NCBI GenBank assembly: GCA_937925565.1
Contig: CALALM010000319.1
Span: 1-19,417, forward strand
Source of the DNA: an uncultured Centipeda sp.
Lineage (GTDB): Bacteria; Bacillota; Negativicutes; Selenomonadales; Selenomonadaceae
DNA: 19,417 nucleotides
Direction: 5' to 3'
Part shown: in pieces, positions 1 through 10,190 of the stretch
Layout: every line of letters starts with the position of its first letter
Position numbering within the stretch: position 1 is the first letter of the stretch
Made by a program: the position numbers and the translations under genes
Notes under the pieces: generated by a model
Seen by the model: the letters and a program-made list of their open reading frames with translations, nothing else
Told to the model about the DNA's origin: nothing
The model's database searches: none

Positions 1-3000
1 GGTGTTTCCTGTGGCGCCCGCGCCCGTGCCGCCCGTGATGGTGCCGTTTACGCGCGCTCCCGTGAGGTGCACGATGTTGTCGCGGTTGGTGCCCGTGGCG
101 TTGCCTGCAATGACATCGCCGATAATGGTGGCGCTCTTGCCGATGTTCACGGTGTTCCCATCGGCGGTGATGCAGCTGCCCCCAAAGACATTGCCCGTGA
201 CGGTGATGCCGTCCGCGATGTTCACGGTGTTGCGCAGCGATGCGTTTGCCGCACGTCCACCGTAGAGATCCCCCGTAACATTGGCATGGACGTTCAGGAT
301 GTTGCCGATGGCGTCGCCGCCCGTCGCATGTCCGCCCGTGATGGTGGTTGCGGCGTTCGACGTGGGTGTTGCGGAAATGGTGACGGTGTTCTCCTCGGCA
401 TTGTTTGCCGCTTCCGCACCACTGACACTGGCTCCGCTGATGTCACCGCCACGCACGGTGACGCTGTTCTTCACGGCCCTGCCCGCGCTCTTTGCGCCGA
501 TGAGGCTGCCCGTAACACTTCCTGCCGAGATGACGGCATGGTTGTTTGTGGCGTCTCCTGCGGTCAGGGTTTCTGCACCGATGGCGTTGGTAACACTGCC
601 GCCCTTGACTTCGACATGGTTCTCCTCGGCTGTGCCGCTCTGGCTCTGTGCACCGATGAGGTTCGTTACGGTGCCGCCTTCTGCGTAGGCAACGTTCTTC
701 GTCGCCTTGCCCGCCTTGGTCTTTGCGCCGTAGGCGTTCACGGCACTGCCATCTTTCACGGTGAGCGTGTTCTCCTCTGCCGTGCCGCTGTCGGTCTGTG
801 TGTCGCCTGCAATGGCGTTGGTGACGGCTGCACCGGTCTTGAGGGTGAGCTTGTTGTTCTTAGTCGCGCCATCCGTGCCGTAGACGGTCTTGCCGCCGAA
901 TACGTTGGTCAGGGCTCCGCTGATCTCAACATCTGCGTTCTGCCACTTATACGCCGTCAGGTCGAGGCTGCCGCCCGTGGTGGTGTCCGTGTTGTTGTCG
1001 GTGACGAGGCTGTACTCGGCATCATCCGATCGCTCGCTGCCCGTCGCCGGGTGGTACCCGCTGAGGGTGAGGGTTTTGCCCGCCGCCATCCGGAAGAGAT
1101 GGACGTTCTTTTCCATCGTGTTGCCGAGCCAGTCGGCTACGTTCGTGCCGGTCGGACGTTCGATGGTGTTGTAGGTGAGCGCCGTATCTGCGTTCAGGGT
1201 CAGTACGGTGTCCCCGTCGCCGATGTTGCTGCCGAGGCGGAATGTGATCCTGTCGAAGTTTTGCAGGCCCCCTGCCTGTGCGCCCTTGCTCTGAATGTGC
1301 AGGACGTTGCCCTCGGCAGATTTGTTGCCGCCGATGAGGCTGCCTGTGACGTTGACATTCGCGTCGCTCACGCCGTCACCGATATTGACGGTGTTGCCCG
1401 TGGTCTTGCCATTGCCGCTCGCAAAGCCGCCGTAGACATCCCCTGCAACACTGCCGCTGTAAAGGTTCACGGTGTTGTCCGTGGCAGAGCCGCTGGCGGC
1501 GGTGTGTGTGAGGGCTCCTGCGTAGAGGTTTCCTGTGACGGTTGCGCCCTTCAGGTCGATGCTGTTCTTGGTGGCATTTCCTGCCTCGGTACGCACGTCC
1601 GCGCCATAGCCGTCCGCAATGGTTGCGCCGCTGTTCAGGATGAGCGTGTTCTGTGTCGCGTCGCCCGTTTTCTTGTAGCCGTCCACGCCGTCGCCTGCCT
1701 CTAGGTTCTGGGCAAGTCCGGCATAGGCTGCGGCTGTGATCGTGCCGCCCGTAATGTCGAGCGAGTTCTTTTCGACGGTGTTGCCGACTTTGCTGCGTCC
1801 GCCCCATGCTTCGGTGCTCGTACCGGTGCTGTAGGTTGCATGGTTGTTCCGGAAGCGGTAGCCCGTGACGTCGACCTTCTTCGCGGTCGCTGTCTCGGTG
1901 TCGGTGTTGAGGACGTATTCGTAGTCGCCGTCCCGCTTCGTCTCACGCGCACGCGCCGGGTCGTAGTTCGTAAACGTCATATCGTTTGCGCTGCGCAGAA
2001 GTGTCAGGATGTGGTCGCCCGTCGGGCTTGCCGTGACGGTGTCGAGGTTCTTCAGCTGCATCTTCGCCCAGTCGATCGCGGTGTTTGCCCCGTTGGTAAG
2101 CGTGAGCATGGTATCCCCGTGGCTGACGTTGTGCGCTACGTCGAAGTTGACGTTCTCGAAGTTCTTCACGTCCGCCGCGCTTGCATTCCGGCTGTTGACG
2201 TTCAGGGTGTTGCCCGTGACGTTCGACCCGTTGCCGCCCCAAAGGGTTCCCACCGAGGTCGCCGCAAAGGCGTCCGTTTCCGTGCCGAGGTTGATCACGT
2301 TGCCCGTGGTCGCGCCCGTGCCGCCCGTAAAGCCGCCGTAAACGTCGCCCATGCTGCCGCCCGTGATGTCGACGGTTGCGCCCGTGGCGCTTCCCGTGGC
2401 GGCATAGTTCCCGTGGATGTCGCCCATCGTGCCGCCCGCAATCCGCAGACGGCCGCCCGTGGCATTGCCCGTCCCAGCGTTGTAGCCGCCGTAGAGATTG
2501 CCGCCGACACTGCCGCCCGTGATGTTTACTTCACTGTTTGTGACCGTGCCCGTGGCCGTTGCCTGTGCGATATGCCCGCCGTAGACGTTGCCTGTAATGT
2601 TGGCTGCGGAGGAGATATTGACTTTGCTCTTGTCGACCGTGCCCGTCGCATTTGCGGCGGTAAGGGATGCGCCGTAGACATTCGTGACGGTGCCGCCCGT
2701 AATGTCCGCCGTGTTCTCGGTCGCATTGCCTGCGCGTGTGCGTACGTCGGCACCGTAGGCAGTGGCGACCGTGCCGCCGGAGATGGCGACGGTATTCTTT
2801 GCGGCATCGCCCGTGGTGCCGCCGGTCCTGTTGTTCTCCACGAGTCCGCCGTACGCCGCCGTGGTGAGGCTGCCGCCCGTGACGCTGAGCTTATTGTTCT
2901 CGACCTTGTTGCCGACCTTGGTGCGTCCCGCCCACGCTTCCGCGTGCGTGCCGTCCGTCGCATCGTAAGAGGCTGCCGTGTTGTCCTTGAACTGATATCC

Positions 3001-6000
3001 TTCCAGCGTGATGTACTGCGTCGCCGTTGCCCCATGGCTGTCCGTGTCGATGATGTACTCGAATTTGTCCGTTCCGCTGTCCTTGGCTCCCGTATAGCCT
3101 GTGGTGGCGATTCCTGCCGCATTGTCCATCAGGTTCAGGCGGTACGGCGCATAGGTCCGAATCCCCGCACCCGTGAGTCCCGATGTGTCAACCTCAAGCT
3201 TATCCCACTTGAGTCCCGTGGTCTGGCTGCCGTTGTTCAGTGTCAGTAGGGAATTCGCAGGATTGATGGTGCTGTTGAGGTCGAACTTGACCTTGTCGAA
3301 GTGCGCAATGTTGCCCGCCTGTGCATTGGTCCTCACGTTCAGAACGTTGTCCGTGACCGTCGCCTGATTGCCGCCGTGGATGACGCCCGTCACCGTGGTC
3401 ACGGCATTGGTGGTGCCGTCGCCGAGGTTCACGGTGTTGCCCGTCGCCGCGCCGCTTGCGGTATGACCGCCGTACACGTCGCCCGTGACCGTGCCGCCGT
3501 AAAGGTTCAGCGTGCTGCCGGTCGCGCTGCCTGTTCCTTCGTTTTTGCCGCCGTAGACGCTGCCGCCGACACTGCCGCCCGTGATGTTTACTTCACTGTT
3601 CGTGACCGTGCCCGTGGCTGTTGCCTGTGCGATATGCCCGCCGTAGACGTTTCCGGTGATGTTGCCGGCAGAGATATTGACTTTGCTCTTTTCAATTTTA
3701 CCTGTTGCATTCGCTGCGGTAAGTGCCGCACCGTAGACATTCGTGACGGTGCCGCCCGTAATGTCCGCCGTGTTCTCGGTCGCATTGCCGTCCTTGGTGC
3801 GTACGTCGGCACCGTAGGCATTTGCGACCGTGCCGCCGGAGATGGCGACGGTATTCTTTGCGGCATCTCCGGTCGTTGCGGAGGGCTTGTTGTTGACGAC
3901 GAGTCCACCGTACGCCGCCGTCGTGAGGCTGCCGCCCGTTACACTGAGTTTGTTGTTCTCCACTTTGTTGCCGACGGCGGTGCGTCCCGCCCATGCTTCG
4001 GTGTGCGGCGTCGCCTCGTTGTACGTTGCGCCTGTGTGGTTTTTGTACTGATACCCTGCCGCACGCACTTCGGTGGTGGAAACCCCGGAGCCGAGCGTGT
4101 CGATGCTGAACTCGAAGTTTCCGCTCGTAACGCCCTTGACCCCGCCGTTTGCCGTATACGTGTCGGTGCTGTTCTTCGTGAAGTCGATGCCCGACGCGTT
4201 GCGCATGAGGACGAGGTTGTATGCCTCATAGGTGCTGATGCCGCTGTTGAAGTTTGTCGCATCCACGGTGAGTTTGCCCCAGTCAAGGTTGCTCGTTGCA
4301 CCCGCGCCAAGGGTCAGCATGGGGTTCGCGGCATTCAGCGCACTGCTGTTGAGGTTGAACTTCAGGTTCTCAAAGTGCGCGATGTTGCCTGCCGTGGCAT
4401 TGGTGTTGACGTTCAGGGTGTTGCCCGTGTCCGTCGCCTTGTTGCCGCCGTAGATGGTGCCCGCGATGTTCGTGCCCGTGGGGAGGCTATGATCGCCGTC
4501 GCCAAGGTTTACGGTGTTGTCCGTGGTCGCGCCCGCGCCATTTGCAAAGCCGCCGTAGAGGTCGCCCGCAAGAGTGCCGCCCGTGACGGTGACGGTGCTG
4601 TTCTTTGCATCGCCCGCACCGGCATTGTAGCCCGCATAGACGTTGCCGCCGACACTGCCGCCCGCGATTTGCACTTCGCTGCCCGTGACATTGCCCGTCG
4701 CCGCACTGTCCGCGATCTGTCCGCCGTAGACGCTCCCCGTGACACTGCCGCCGGAGATGCTGACCTTGTTCTCTGTCGCCGCGCCTGTCGCGCCCGCCGC
4801 CGTGAGTGCCGCGCCGTAGAGGTGGACGGTCGTGCCGTCGGTCATCTCAGTCGTATTCTTTGTGGCGTTGCCCGCCTTGGTCCGGACCTCGGCGCCGTAG
4901 GCGTTGCCCGCTGCCGCACCTGCATGCAGGACGAGTTTGTTCTCTGTGGCGTCGCCCGTGGTCTTGAAGTTGCCGAAGCTGTCGCGTTCGGTGTTCTCGA
5001 CCATGCCGCCGCGTGCATTCAAAGATGCACTGCCGCCTGTGAGCGTCAGTTTGTTCTTCTGCACGTTGTTGCCGATGATGGAGCGTCCGCCCCACGCGTC
5101 GGTCGCACTGCCGCCCGCATAGTTGGTGTCATTGTTTTGGAAGCGGTAGCCCTTGAGGGAAATGTTCGTTGTCGTCGCGCTGTTGCCGTCGGTCGTGATG
5201 TCCGCCTCGTAGTCATTCGACTGGATGCGTCCGCGTGTGCCCGTGGTGCTGTAGTTGCTGAGGTTGATGTTATTTGTGTTGTGCACGAGGGTGTAGATCC
5301 GGTCGTCGGTCGCGCTTGCCGTGACGCTGTCGAGTCCGTCGACGTGGAGTTTGGTCCAGTCAAGGTTCGTGGCAGTGCCGTTATTCAGGGTCAGGAAGCT
5401 GCCGCCCGCCGCAACGTGCGCCGGGCTTGTCACCTTGAAGCGGACGGTGTCAAAGTGCGCAATATTGCCCGCCGTGACGGTGCTGTAGACGTTGAGTGTG
5501 TTGTCCGTCGCGGTCGTCTTGCTGCCGCCGTAGATGGTGCCGATACTGGTGCCTGCGGCAACGGCATCCGCTTCGGTGCCGAGGTTCACGGTGTTGCCCG
5601 TGGTCGCGCCCGTGCCTGCCGTATAGCCGCCGTAGACGTCGCCCATGCTGCCGCCCGTGATGGTGACGGTGTTGCCCGTGGCATTTCCGGTTGCCGAGGC
5701 ATGGGAAAGATACCCGCCGTAGACGTTGCCGCCGACGCCGGAGACGGGGGCGACGGTGCCGCCCGAAATGTTGACGCTATTGTCCGTGGCGTTCCCACCC
5801 GCCGCAGCGGTAAAGCCGCCGTAGATGTTGCGGACGTTGCTGCCGGTCTTAAAGTGCACGGTGTTCCGGATGCTGTTGTCCTTTGCCGCCGCCGTTGTGC
5901 CCGTGCCCGCCGTCCAGCCGCCGTATGCGTCACGGTGCGTGGTGCCATTCACGGTAAGTGTGTTGTTGGTGGTGGTGTTGCCGAGGACGGAGCGTCCCGC

Positions 6001-9000
6001 CCAGATGTCCGCCGATGCGTTTCCTGTGGTCGGTGTCACGTCGGCGTCCTTGAACTGGTACCCGCCCAGGAGGATCTGCTTTGCTGTCCCCGTGTTCGTG
6101 TCCGTGTCCACGGTGACTTCGTGCGTGCCCGTGGAGGAGATTTCTTTCGCGCCGGTGTAGTCCGGGATGTTAATGCCCGTCATGTTCTGCATGAGGATGG
6201 ACGTGCCGCTCGGGGCGTTCCCCGTATGCTGGAACTTGTTCCAGCCGATGGTTGTCACACTGCCGCCGACAAGGTTCAGCATGGGATTTGCCTGATTGAA
6301 GGTGCTGTTGAAGTTGAACTTCACCATGCCGAAATTGGAGATGTTGCCCGCTGTGGCGTTGGTGTTGACGTTCAGGACGTTGTCGGTAGCCGTCGCCCCG
6401 TTGCCGCCATAAAGCGTGCCCGTAACGGTGGTGACGGCGTTCGTTGTGCCATTGCCGAGATTTACGGTGTTGCCCGTGGTTGCACCCGACGCGCTGTGTC
6501 CGCCGAAAACGTCACCCGTGACACTGCCGCCGTAGAGGTTCAGGGTGTGCCCCGTCGCGGCGCCCGTGCCTGCCGCTCTGCCGCCGTAGACGTTGCCGCC
6601 GACACTGCCCGCAGAGATGGTGATTTTGCTCCCGGTCGCATCCCCCGCTCCCGCTGCGACGTCGCTGCCAAAGACGGAGCCGCCGATGCTGCCGCCCGTG
6701 ACGCTGACTTCACTTTCGGTGAGTGAACCGCTGCCCGCTGTATGCGCACCGTAAAGGGAGCCGGTGAGGGCGCCGCCCGTCATTTCGGCTTTGTTCTTTG
6801 CTCCTGTGCCCGTGCCTGCCGCAACGGAAAGGTCCGCACCATAAGCGGAGCCGCCGATGTTGCCGCCCGTGATCTTGACGCTGTTGTTGTCCGCACTGCC
6901 GCCCGCGACGTTCACTTTGACGCCGTAGGCATTGGCGACACTGCCGCCCGTGACCTCAAGCGTGTTCCGCTCCGCCTTGCCCGCCGCTATCTGGAAGGTG
7001 CCGTCCGTGTTATGCTTTTTGTTTTCAACAAGTCCGCCGTATGCTGCTGTCGTGAGCGTGCCGCCCGTGACGGTGAGCTTGTTGTCCGTGACCGCCTGTC
7101 CGCTCGCCGTGCGTCCCGCCCAGCTTTCCGTGTGGGAAGGTGTTTCGTTGTACGTTGCCGTGTGGTTCCGGAACTGATGTCCGTCAATGTAGACGTCCTG
7201 TGCGGCACTGCCCGTGTGGTTGTCCGTGTCGATCATGTATTCCAGATCGCCGACGATCTTTTCCTTGGCTCCATAGGGCGCATAGTTGCTGAAATTGATG
7301 CCGCTGCCGTTGTGCATCGCCGTAAAGAGGCGTGCGTTGTATGTGCTCGGTGTAAAGGTAAAGCTGCCGGGGTTTACTTCCACCCCCGCCCAGTCGAGAC
7401 CCGAGGTTGCACCGCCGCCGATGGTGAGGAGGGTGTTCGCCGTCGGATAGGTGACGGTGGTTGTGCTGTTGAGGTTGAACTTGGTCTTGCCGAAGTTCGT
7501 AACGCCGCGTGCCGTGATGTTCTGTGTGTTGACGTTCAGTGTGTTGTCCGTCATGACGTCGCTTGCAGAGCCGCTCGATGCACCGCCGTAGATGAAGACG
7601 TTGTTGAGTGTGGGCGCGTTAAACGTGCCGTCACTCTTGCCAAGGTTGACGGTATTGCCCGTCGCTTTGCCCGTGCCCTCGGTATAGCCGCCATAGATTT
7701 CATTGTTGCCGTCGAAGGTGCCCTCTTCGATATTGATGGTGTTGTCCGAGGCGTTGCCTGCCGAGACGTTGTTCGGTGGCGTGAGTGACGGATTGGTTGC
7801 GATGTACCCGCCGTAGAGCTTGCCGCTCCAATTAAGCTTGCCGCCGTTGATGTTGACGGTGTTGTTCTTCGCATCAGCGTTCTTTGTGGTGTCGACTGCC
7901 GTCGGATCATTCTCATCCGTCGGATGAAGGAGCAGATTCTTGCCCTCCGTGTAGCCTGCATAGCCATTCGTCACCGAGCCGCCGGAGAGAAGGTTCAGTG
8001 TGTTACTCTCTGACCCTCCATTGAGTGCCTTGGTGTAGCCCGCGCGCGCATTGGTGAAGTTGAGCGGCGTACCCGCATTATCCTTCAGATCGAGCTTGTT
8101 GTGATTTGTCGTGTTGCCGTATGCCGAGATTCCTGCATGCACATCCGTCGCGCTCGCCGTCGGGGTTTCCGTTGCATTTTGGAATTTATTACCGTCAAGA
8201 GTGAGGGCGGTGGGGTAAACTGTTCCTATACCTGTGACATTCGCCCTTTTACCATATTCATAGTCGCCAACAGTACCAATAATAGACGGTTGATAATTTT
8301 TTACCTCTATCGTCGCTCCTGTATAGAGTGTAAGTGTCGGCGTATTGACCCCCGGAGACCAAGACGATAACTGCTTCACCTTGATGTCGTTCCACTCAAA
8401 GCTCGGCATATACGCCGGATGATTCATTCGGGTATAGAGCATTGTATCTCCTGAACTGATTCCCGTTCCAAGATCAAACTGCATCCGATCAAAATACCTA
8501 ATCGCGTTTACTCTGTTGTCTTTCGTCGTTACTCTTATTGTGTTTCTTGAGGTTACGTCTGCACTTGAATTACCGCTTTGTCCACCATATATATTGGTAC
8601 TACTATAGCTATTTACATTTGTCCCACTCAGTGTGACAGTGTTGTCCGTCGCATTCCCATTCGCTGCATACCCACCGATAACGCCGCCCCAACCGCTATC
8701 ATACACCCATGCTCCATTGGTAAGAACGACTTCGTTTCCTATTGTATTTCCAGAGCCTAACGTATAACCGCCATAAATCGTTCCATTCCATGAGATGCCT
8801 GTAGCAGTCAACTTATTTCCTACAACGTTTCTGTTATCCGTCGCCCCAGGAATATCATGTTTATTGCCTGCAACAGGCGCAGCTGGAATCGGATGCGCCG
8901 GCGTGCCATCAATTAACACATCTCCGCCCGTCACATCTGCTGCATGTGCGTGACTAAAAAACAGCTGCCCCCCCCCGCGGACAGAGCCAACGCAATGAGA

Positions 9001-9038
9001 AGAGACAGCTGACGGCTAGATTTCATTCCCTGAAACAT
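1..9038 (-). CDS. Giant modular repeat surface protein (autotransporter/adhesin-like passenger), 3' end beyond the window, frame broken at a poly-G tract
   Basis: Translation starts at the ATG at 9038-9036, preceded by AGGGGGA with a 7-nt spacer. It encodes a signal peptide (MFQGMKSSRQLSLLIALALSAGGG). At a run of nine G (8976-8968) the start frame goes out of register and stops at 8931. The frame one base over is open from 8967 to position 1, about 2,990 codons. In the wide stretches I translated it reads as one consistent repeat protein. With one more G the signal peptide continues QLFFSHAHA, then ADVTGG, a good signal-peptidase I site. The passenger repeats short units of the form G-x-A-x-x-N-T-V-x-I-x-G-G-x-V-x-G-x-V-Y-G-G, rich in Gly, Asn, Thr and Val and almost free of Cys, as in beta-solenoid adhesins. 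Eight larger modules are visible. A C-terminal outer-membrane barrel would be expected beyond the left edge but cannot be seen. Family and function are inferred; phase-OFF state or a homopolymer sequencing error are both possible. Confidence 0.85.
2521..2960 (-). repeat. Near-identical internal repeat, copy A (partner at 3582-4000)
   Basis: This block matches the block about 1,060 nt to the right over several hundred bases with few differences. An example is the shared stretch running from 'ttcgtgacggtgccgcccgt' to 'ttctcggtcgcattgcc'. The conservation reaches synonymous sites, unlike the more diverged matches between other modules. This indicates recent duplication or gene conversion. The two copies differ by a 3-nt length change near 2610 (SSAANITG against SAGNITG in the protein), which keeps the frame. 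Confidence 0.75.
3582..4000 (-). repeat. Near-identical internal repeat, copy B (partner at 2521-2960)
   Basis: Second copy of the block described at 2521-2960. It covers the end of one module (solenoid repeats with VTNSEVNITGGSVGG and NITGNVYGGHIAQATATG) and the preceding 'AEAWAGRT' to 'AAYGGLV' segment of the same module. Such a pair is a natural substrate for recombination that would remove or add one module of about 1.06 kb (about 353 codons) in frame. Confidence 0.75.
8968..8976 (-). repeat. Poly-G tract (nine G on the coding strand) in signal-peptide codons, candidate phase-variation switch
   Basis: The coding strand reads TCCGC, nine G, then CAGCTG. With nine G the product is 35 residues and ends at TGA (8933-8931). 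With eight G it stops at a TAG soon after the tract. With ten or seven G the signal peptide joins the long repeat frame. No in-frame ATG, GTG or TTG lies between the TAG at 9018-9016 and the tract in the long frame, so no alternative start bypasses the tract. Slipped-strand change of such tracts is an established on/off mechanism for surface proteins. Whether this tract varies in the organism is inference. Confidence 0.75.
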
Positions 9039-9098
9039 GATGTGTTCCCCCTATGTGATTATATTCCACCCATAACATCCGATAGTTCTATTGTCCTA

Positions 9099-9127
9099 AA
9101 TATACTATCTTTCTCATCTGTTGTCAA
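9099..9127 (-). promoter_or_regulatory. Sigma-70-type promoter of the giant repeat protein
   Basis: A perfect -35 box TTGACA (9127-9122), a 17-nt spacer and a -10 box TATATT (9104-9099) point into the giant gene, whose ATG begins at 9038. The predicted leader is about 50-55 nt and contains the AGGGGGA ribosome-binding site. The strong consensus match suggests that expression is set mainly by the downstream poly-G tract rather than by a weak promoter; that last point is inference. Confidence 0.8.
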
Positions 9128-9159
9128 TCCCATTTTAGGAATACAAATCTCTGTCGCAC

Positions 9160-9187
9160 AAAAAAGCCGCCCGATCACGAGCAGCTT
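9160..9187 (-). terminator. Intrinsic terminator of the Rpn-type nuclease gene
   Basis: On the minus strand AAGCTGCTC, a GTGATC loop and GGGCGGCTT form a 9-bp stem (two G-U pairs), followed by a run of six T that overlaps the stem foot. It lies about 19 nt after the stop codon at 9206 and before the promoter at 9127-9099, so it separates the two transcription units. Confidence 0.8.
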
Positions 9188-9205
9188 ATCATCTTCGATT
9201 ACATA

Positions 9206-10138
9206 TCACTGCAAAACCTCAACCCCATGCTCCTCCGCCATCTTCCGAATGACTGCCTCCGGCAGCTCTGCCATCTGCGCCACTGTCGCAACCGGCGTCC
9301 CGGCACGCAGCATGTTCATCGCCATATGCGCAATCCCCAACTGCCGTCCCTCAGCACGTCCCTCAGCGCGTCCCTCACGCCGCCCCTGGGCGATTCCCTG
9401 CGCAATCCCTTCCTGGGTGGCGCCCTCCAGTCCGGAGCGGTAATCCATCAGTGCCATCTGTCGGTTGACATAGCGCAGATACGCGTCCGGATCGCTCATA
9501 AATATCTTTTCTGCTTCCATCGCATCTCTGATTGCAGGTTCACGCATCGCCAGTTCCTCCTTTTCCTCGTTGCTCAGTCTGTTTGCAAAGTACGCAAGCC
9601 ACCGCTCCATCTTCGATGATTCGCGAATTGTTTTGTGTGGAGCTTTTATGTATTTTGGAATTTCGATAAAGTGCAGCTCCATATCATTGTTCAGCCGATC
9701 CCCGGTCTCGATGTTGTAGATGCTGTACATCGCAACGGGTTCTGTCTGTGGCAGAAGCTCGAACGCGAGCAAGTTGATTGTGATTGCAGGACGCAGAAGG
9801 CTGTACCCCTCTCCCCGCATCAGGGAAAGCAAGTACAGCCGCGCCCAATAAAAGAGCGTGCGCCGCTGCATATTGCGGTAGTTGATGACCTGTACCTCCA
9901 CGTCAACGAGTTCCCCCGTATCAAGCGCACAGACAATATCCAGACGCGACAGTTTCCCCTCGTCACTGTCGGGAAGCATCTCTGTCTGACGAAATGTGAT
10001 ATCTTTGATTGTATGCGCAAGCGATTTGTGCAATACCGCATTGAGAAAATCGATCGTGATCTGTTTACGCTCTTCCTTGCCGAAAATGAACTTGAACGCA
10101 ACATCGTTCATCGGATTGAATATTATCTCTTCGCTCAT
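9206..10138 (-). CDS. Rpn/PDDEXK-family nuclease ('putative transposase')
   Basis: A 310-residue protein of the PD-(D/E)XK nuclease family often labelled transposase (Rpn, recombination-promoting nuclease). It opens with the typical MNDVAFKFIFG block (residues 10-20). The nuclease core shows D67 (RLDIVC) and E81-x-Q83 (VDVEVQV). The C-terminal third holds family-typical acidic/basic sequence and a Gly-Arg-Glu repeat (GRAEGRAEGR) before a helical tail. I place the start at the ATG at 10138 because GGAGGTGA lies 5 nt upstream. An in-frame ATG at 10177 falls inside the promoter spacer, upstream of the likely transcription start, so it cannot be used from that promoter. The gene stands alone between its own promoter and terminator. 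Relatives promote RecA-independent DNA exchange in E. coli; the role here is unknown. Confidence 0.9.
   Translation of the reverse strand: MSEEIIFNPMNDVAFKFIFGKEERKQITIDFLNAVLHKSLAHTIKDITFRQTEMLPDSDEGKLSRLDIVCALDTGELVDVEVQVINYRNMQRRTLFYWARLYLLSLMRGEGYSLLRPAITINLLAFELLPQTEPVAMYSIYNIETGDRLNNDMELHFIEIPKYIKAPHKTIRESSKMERWLAYFANRLSNEEKEELAMREPAIRDAMEAEKIFMSDPDAYLRYVNRQMALMDYRSGLEGATQEGIAQGIAQGRREGRAEGRAEGRQLGIAHMAMNMLRAGTPVATVAQMAELPEAVIRKMAEEHGVEVLQ
9345..9380 (-). repeat. 12-nt tandem repeat in the nuclease gene
   Basis: Three copies of a 12-nt unit (cgtccctcagca and near variants on the plus strand) encode the repeated Gly-Arg-x-Glu tetrapeptides near the C-terminus of the Rpn-type protein. 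Because the unit is a multiple of three, slippage would change the linker length without breaking the frame. Short repeats of this kind are usual at this place in the family. Confidence 0.75.
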
Positions 10139-10159
10139 TGCAATCACCTCCATATTTCT

Positions 10160-10188
10160 ATTATAAAAAAACGACATATTTTGGTCAA
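10160..10188 (-). promoter_or_regulatory. Sigma-70-type promoter of the Rpn-type nuclease gene
   Basis: A -35 box TTGACC (10188-10183), a 17-nt spacer and a perfect -10 box TATAAT (10165-10160) lie just upstream of the GGAGGTGA ribosome-binding site and the ATG at 10138. The expected 5' leader is only about 15 nt. The promoter begins 3 nt after the T run of the preceding terminator. Confidence 0.85.
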
Positions 10189-10190
10189 AT

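Larger units (their letters stand above)
1..8510 (-). repeat. Eight-module mega-repeat array within the giant surface protein gene
   Basis: Each module opens with a segment of the type N-x-F-D/E/G-x-x-x-F-x-hydrophobic, followed by a T-x-L-T-L stretch and usually a W-x-K/x-hydrophobic segment. A Y-x-hydrophobic core follows, then 'Y-I/V-x-D-T-D', 'G-Y-Q-F-K/R' and 'W-A/G-G-R'. Next comes a run of 20-25-residue GN-x-T...VYGG repeats. Module openings lie near 8500, 7500, 6340, 5460, 4380, 3310, 2170 and 1265. The spacing is therefore about 0.9-1.15 kb and the last module runs off the window. The openings differ (FDRMQF, FGKTKF, FGMVKF, FDTVRF, FENLKF, FDKVKF, FENVNF, FDRITF), so the modules are diverged paralogues rather than perfect tandem copies. 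Confidence 0.8.

Noticed and set aside
67..7788. Very long plus-strand open frames (for example 67-1704, 1840-3249, 3301-6726, 6742-7788)
   Set aside because: They are codon-aligned antisense images of the giant minus-strand gene. Its G/C-ending codon use and lack of Leu and Ser codons TTA, CTA and TCA on the complement leave the antisense frame open. Their translations are Arg/Ala/Val/Cys-rich with no signal or domain, and no ribosome-binding sites or promoters support them.
1..8510. CRISPR-like or non-coding tandem repeat array
   Set aside because: The repetition is imperfect at DNA level, follows codon boundaries and is preserved as protein motifs over thousands of bases without stops, so it is coding repeat sequence.
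1..9038. Calling the giant gene a plain pseudogene
   Set aside because: Apart from the single-base register problem at a nine-G run I found no stop in the stretches checked, and the long frame keeps its repeat pattern to the window edge. Decay would be expected to leave several lesions, so a reversible switch or a sequencing error fits better.
10139..10177. Longer start (MSFFYNRNMEVIA) for the Rpn-type gene
   Set aside because: The upstream ATG lies within the -10/-35 spacer of the promoter and lacks a ribosome-binding site, while the ATG at 10138 has GGAGGTGA at ideal spacing.
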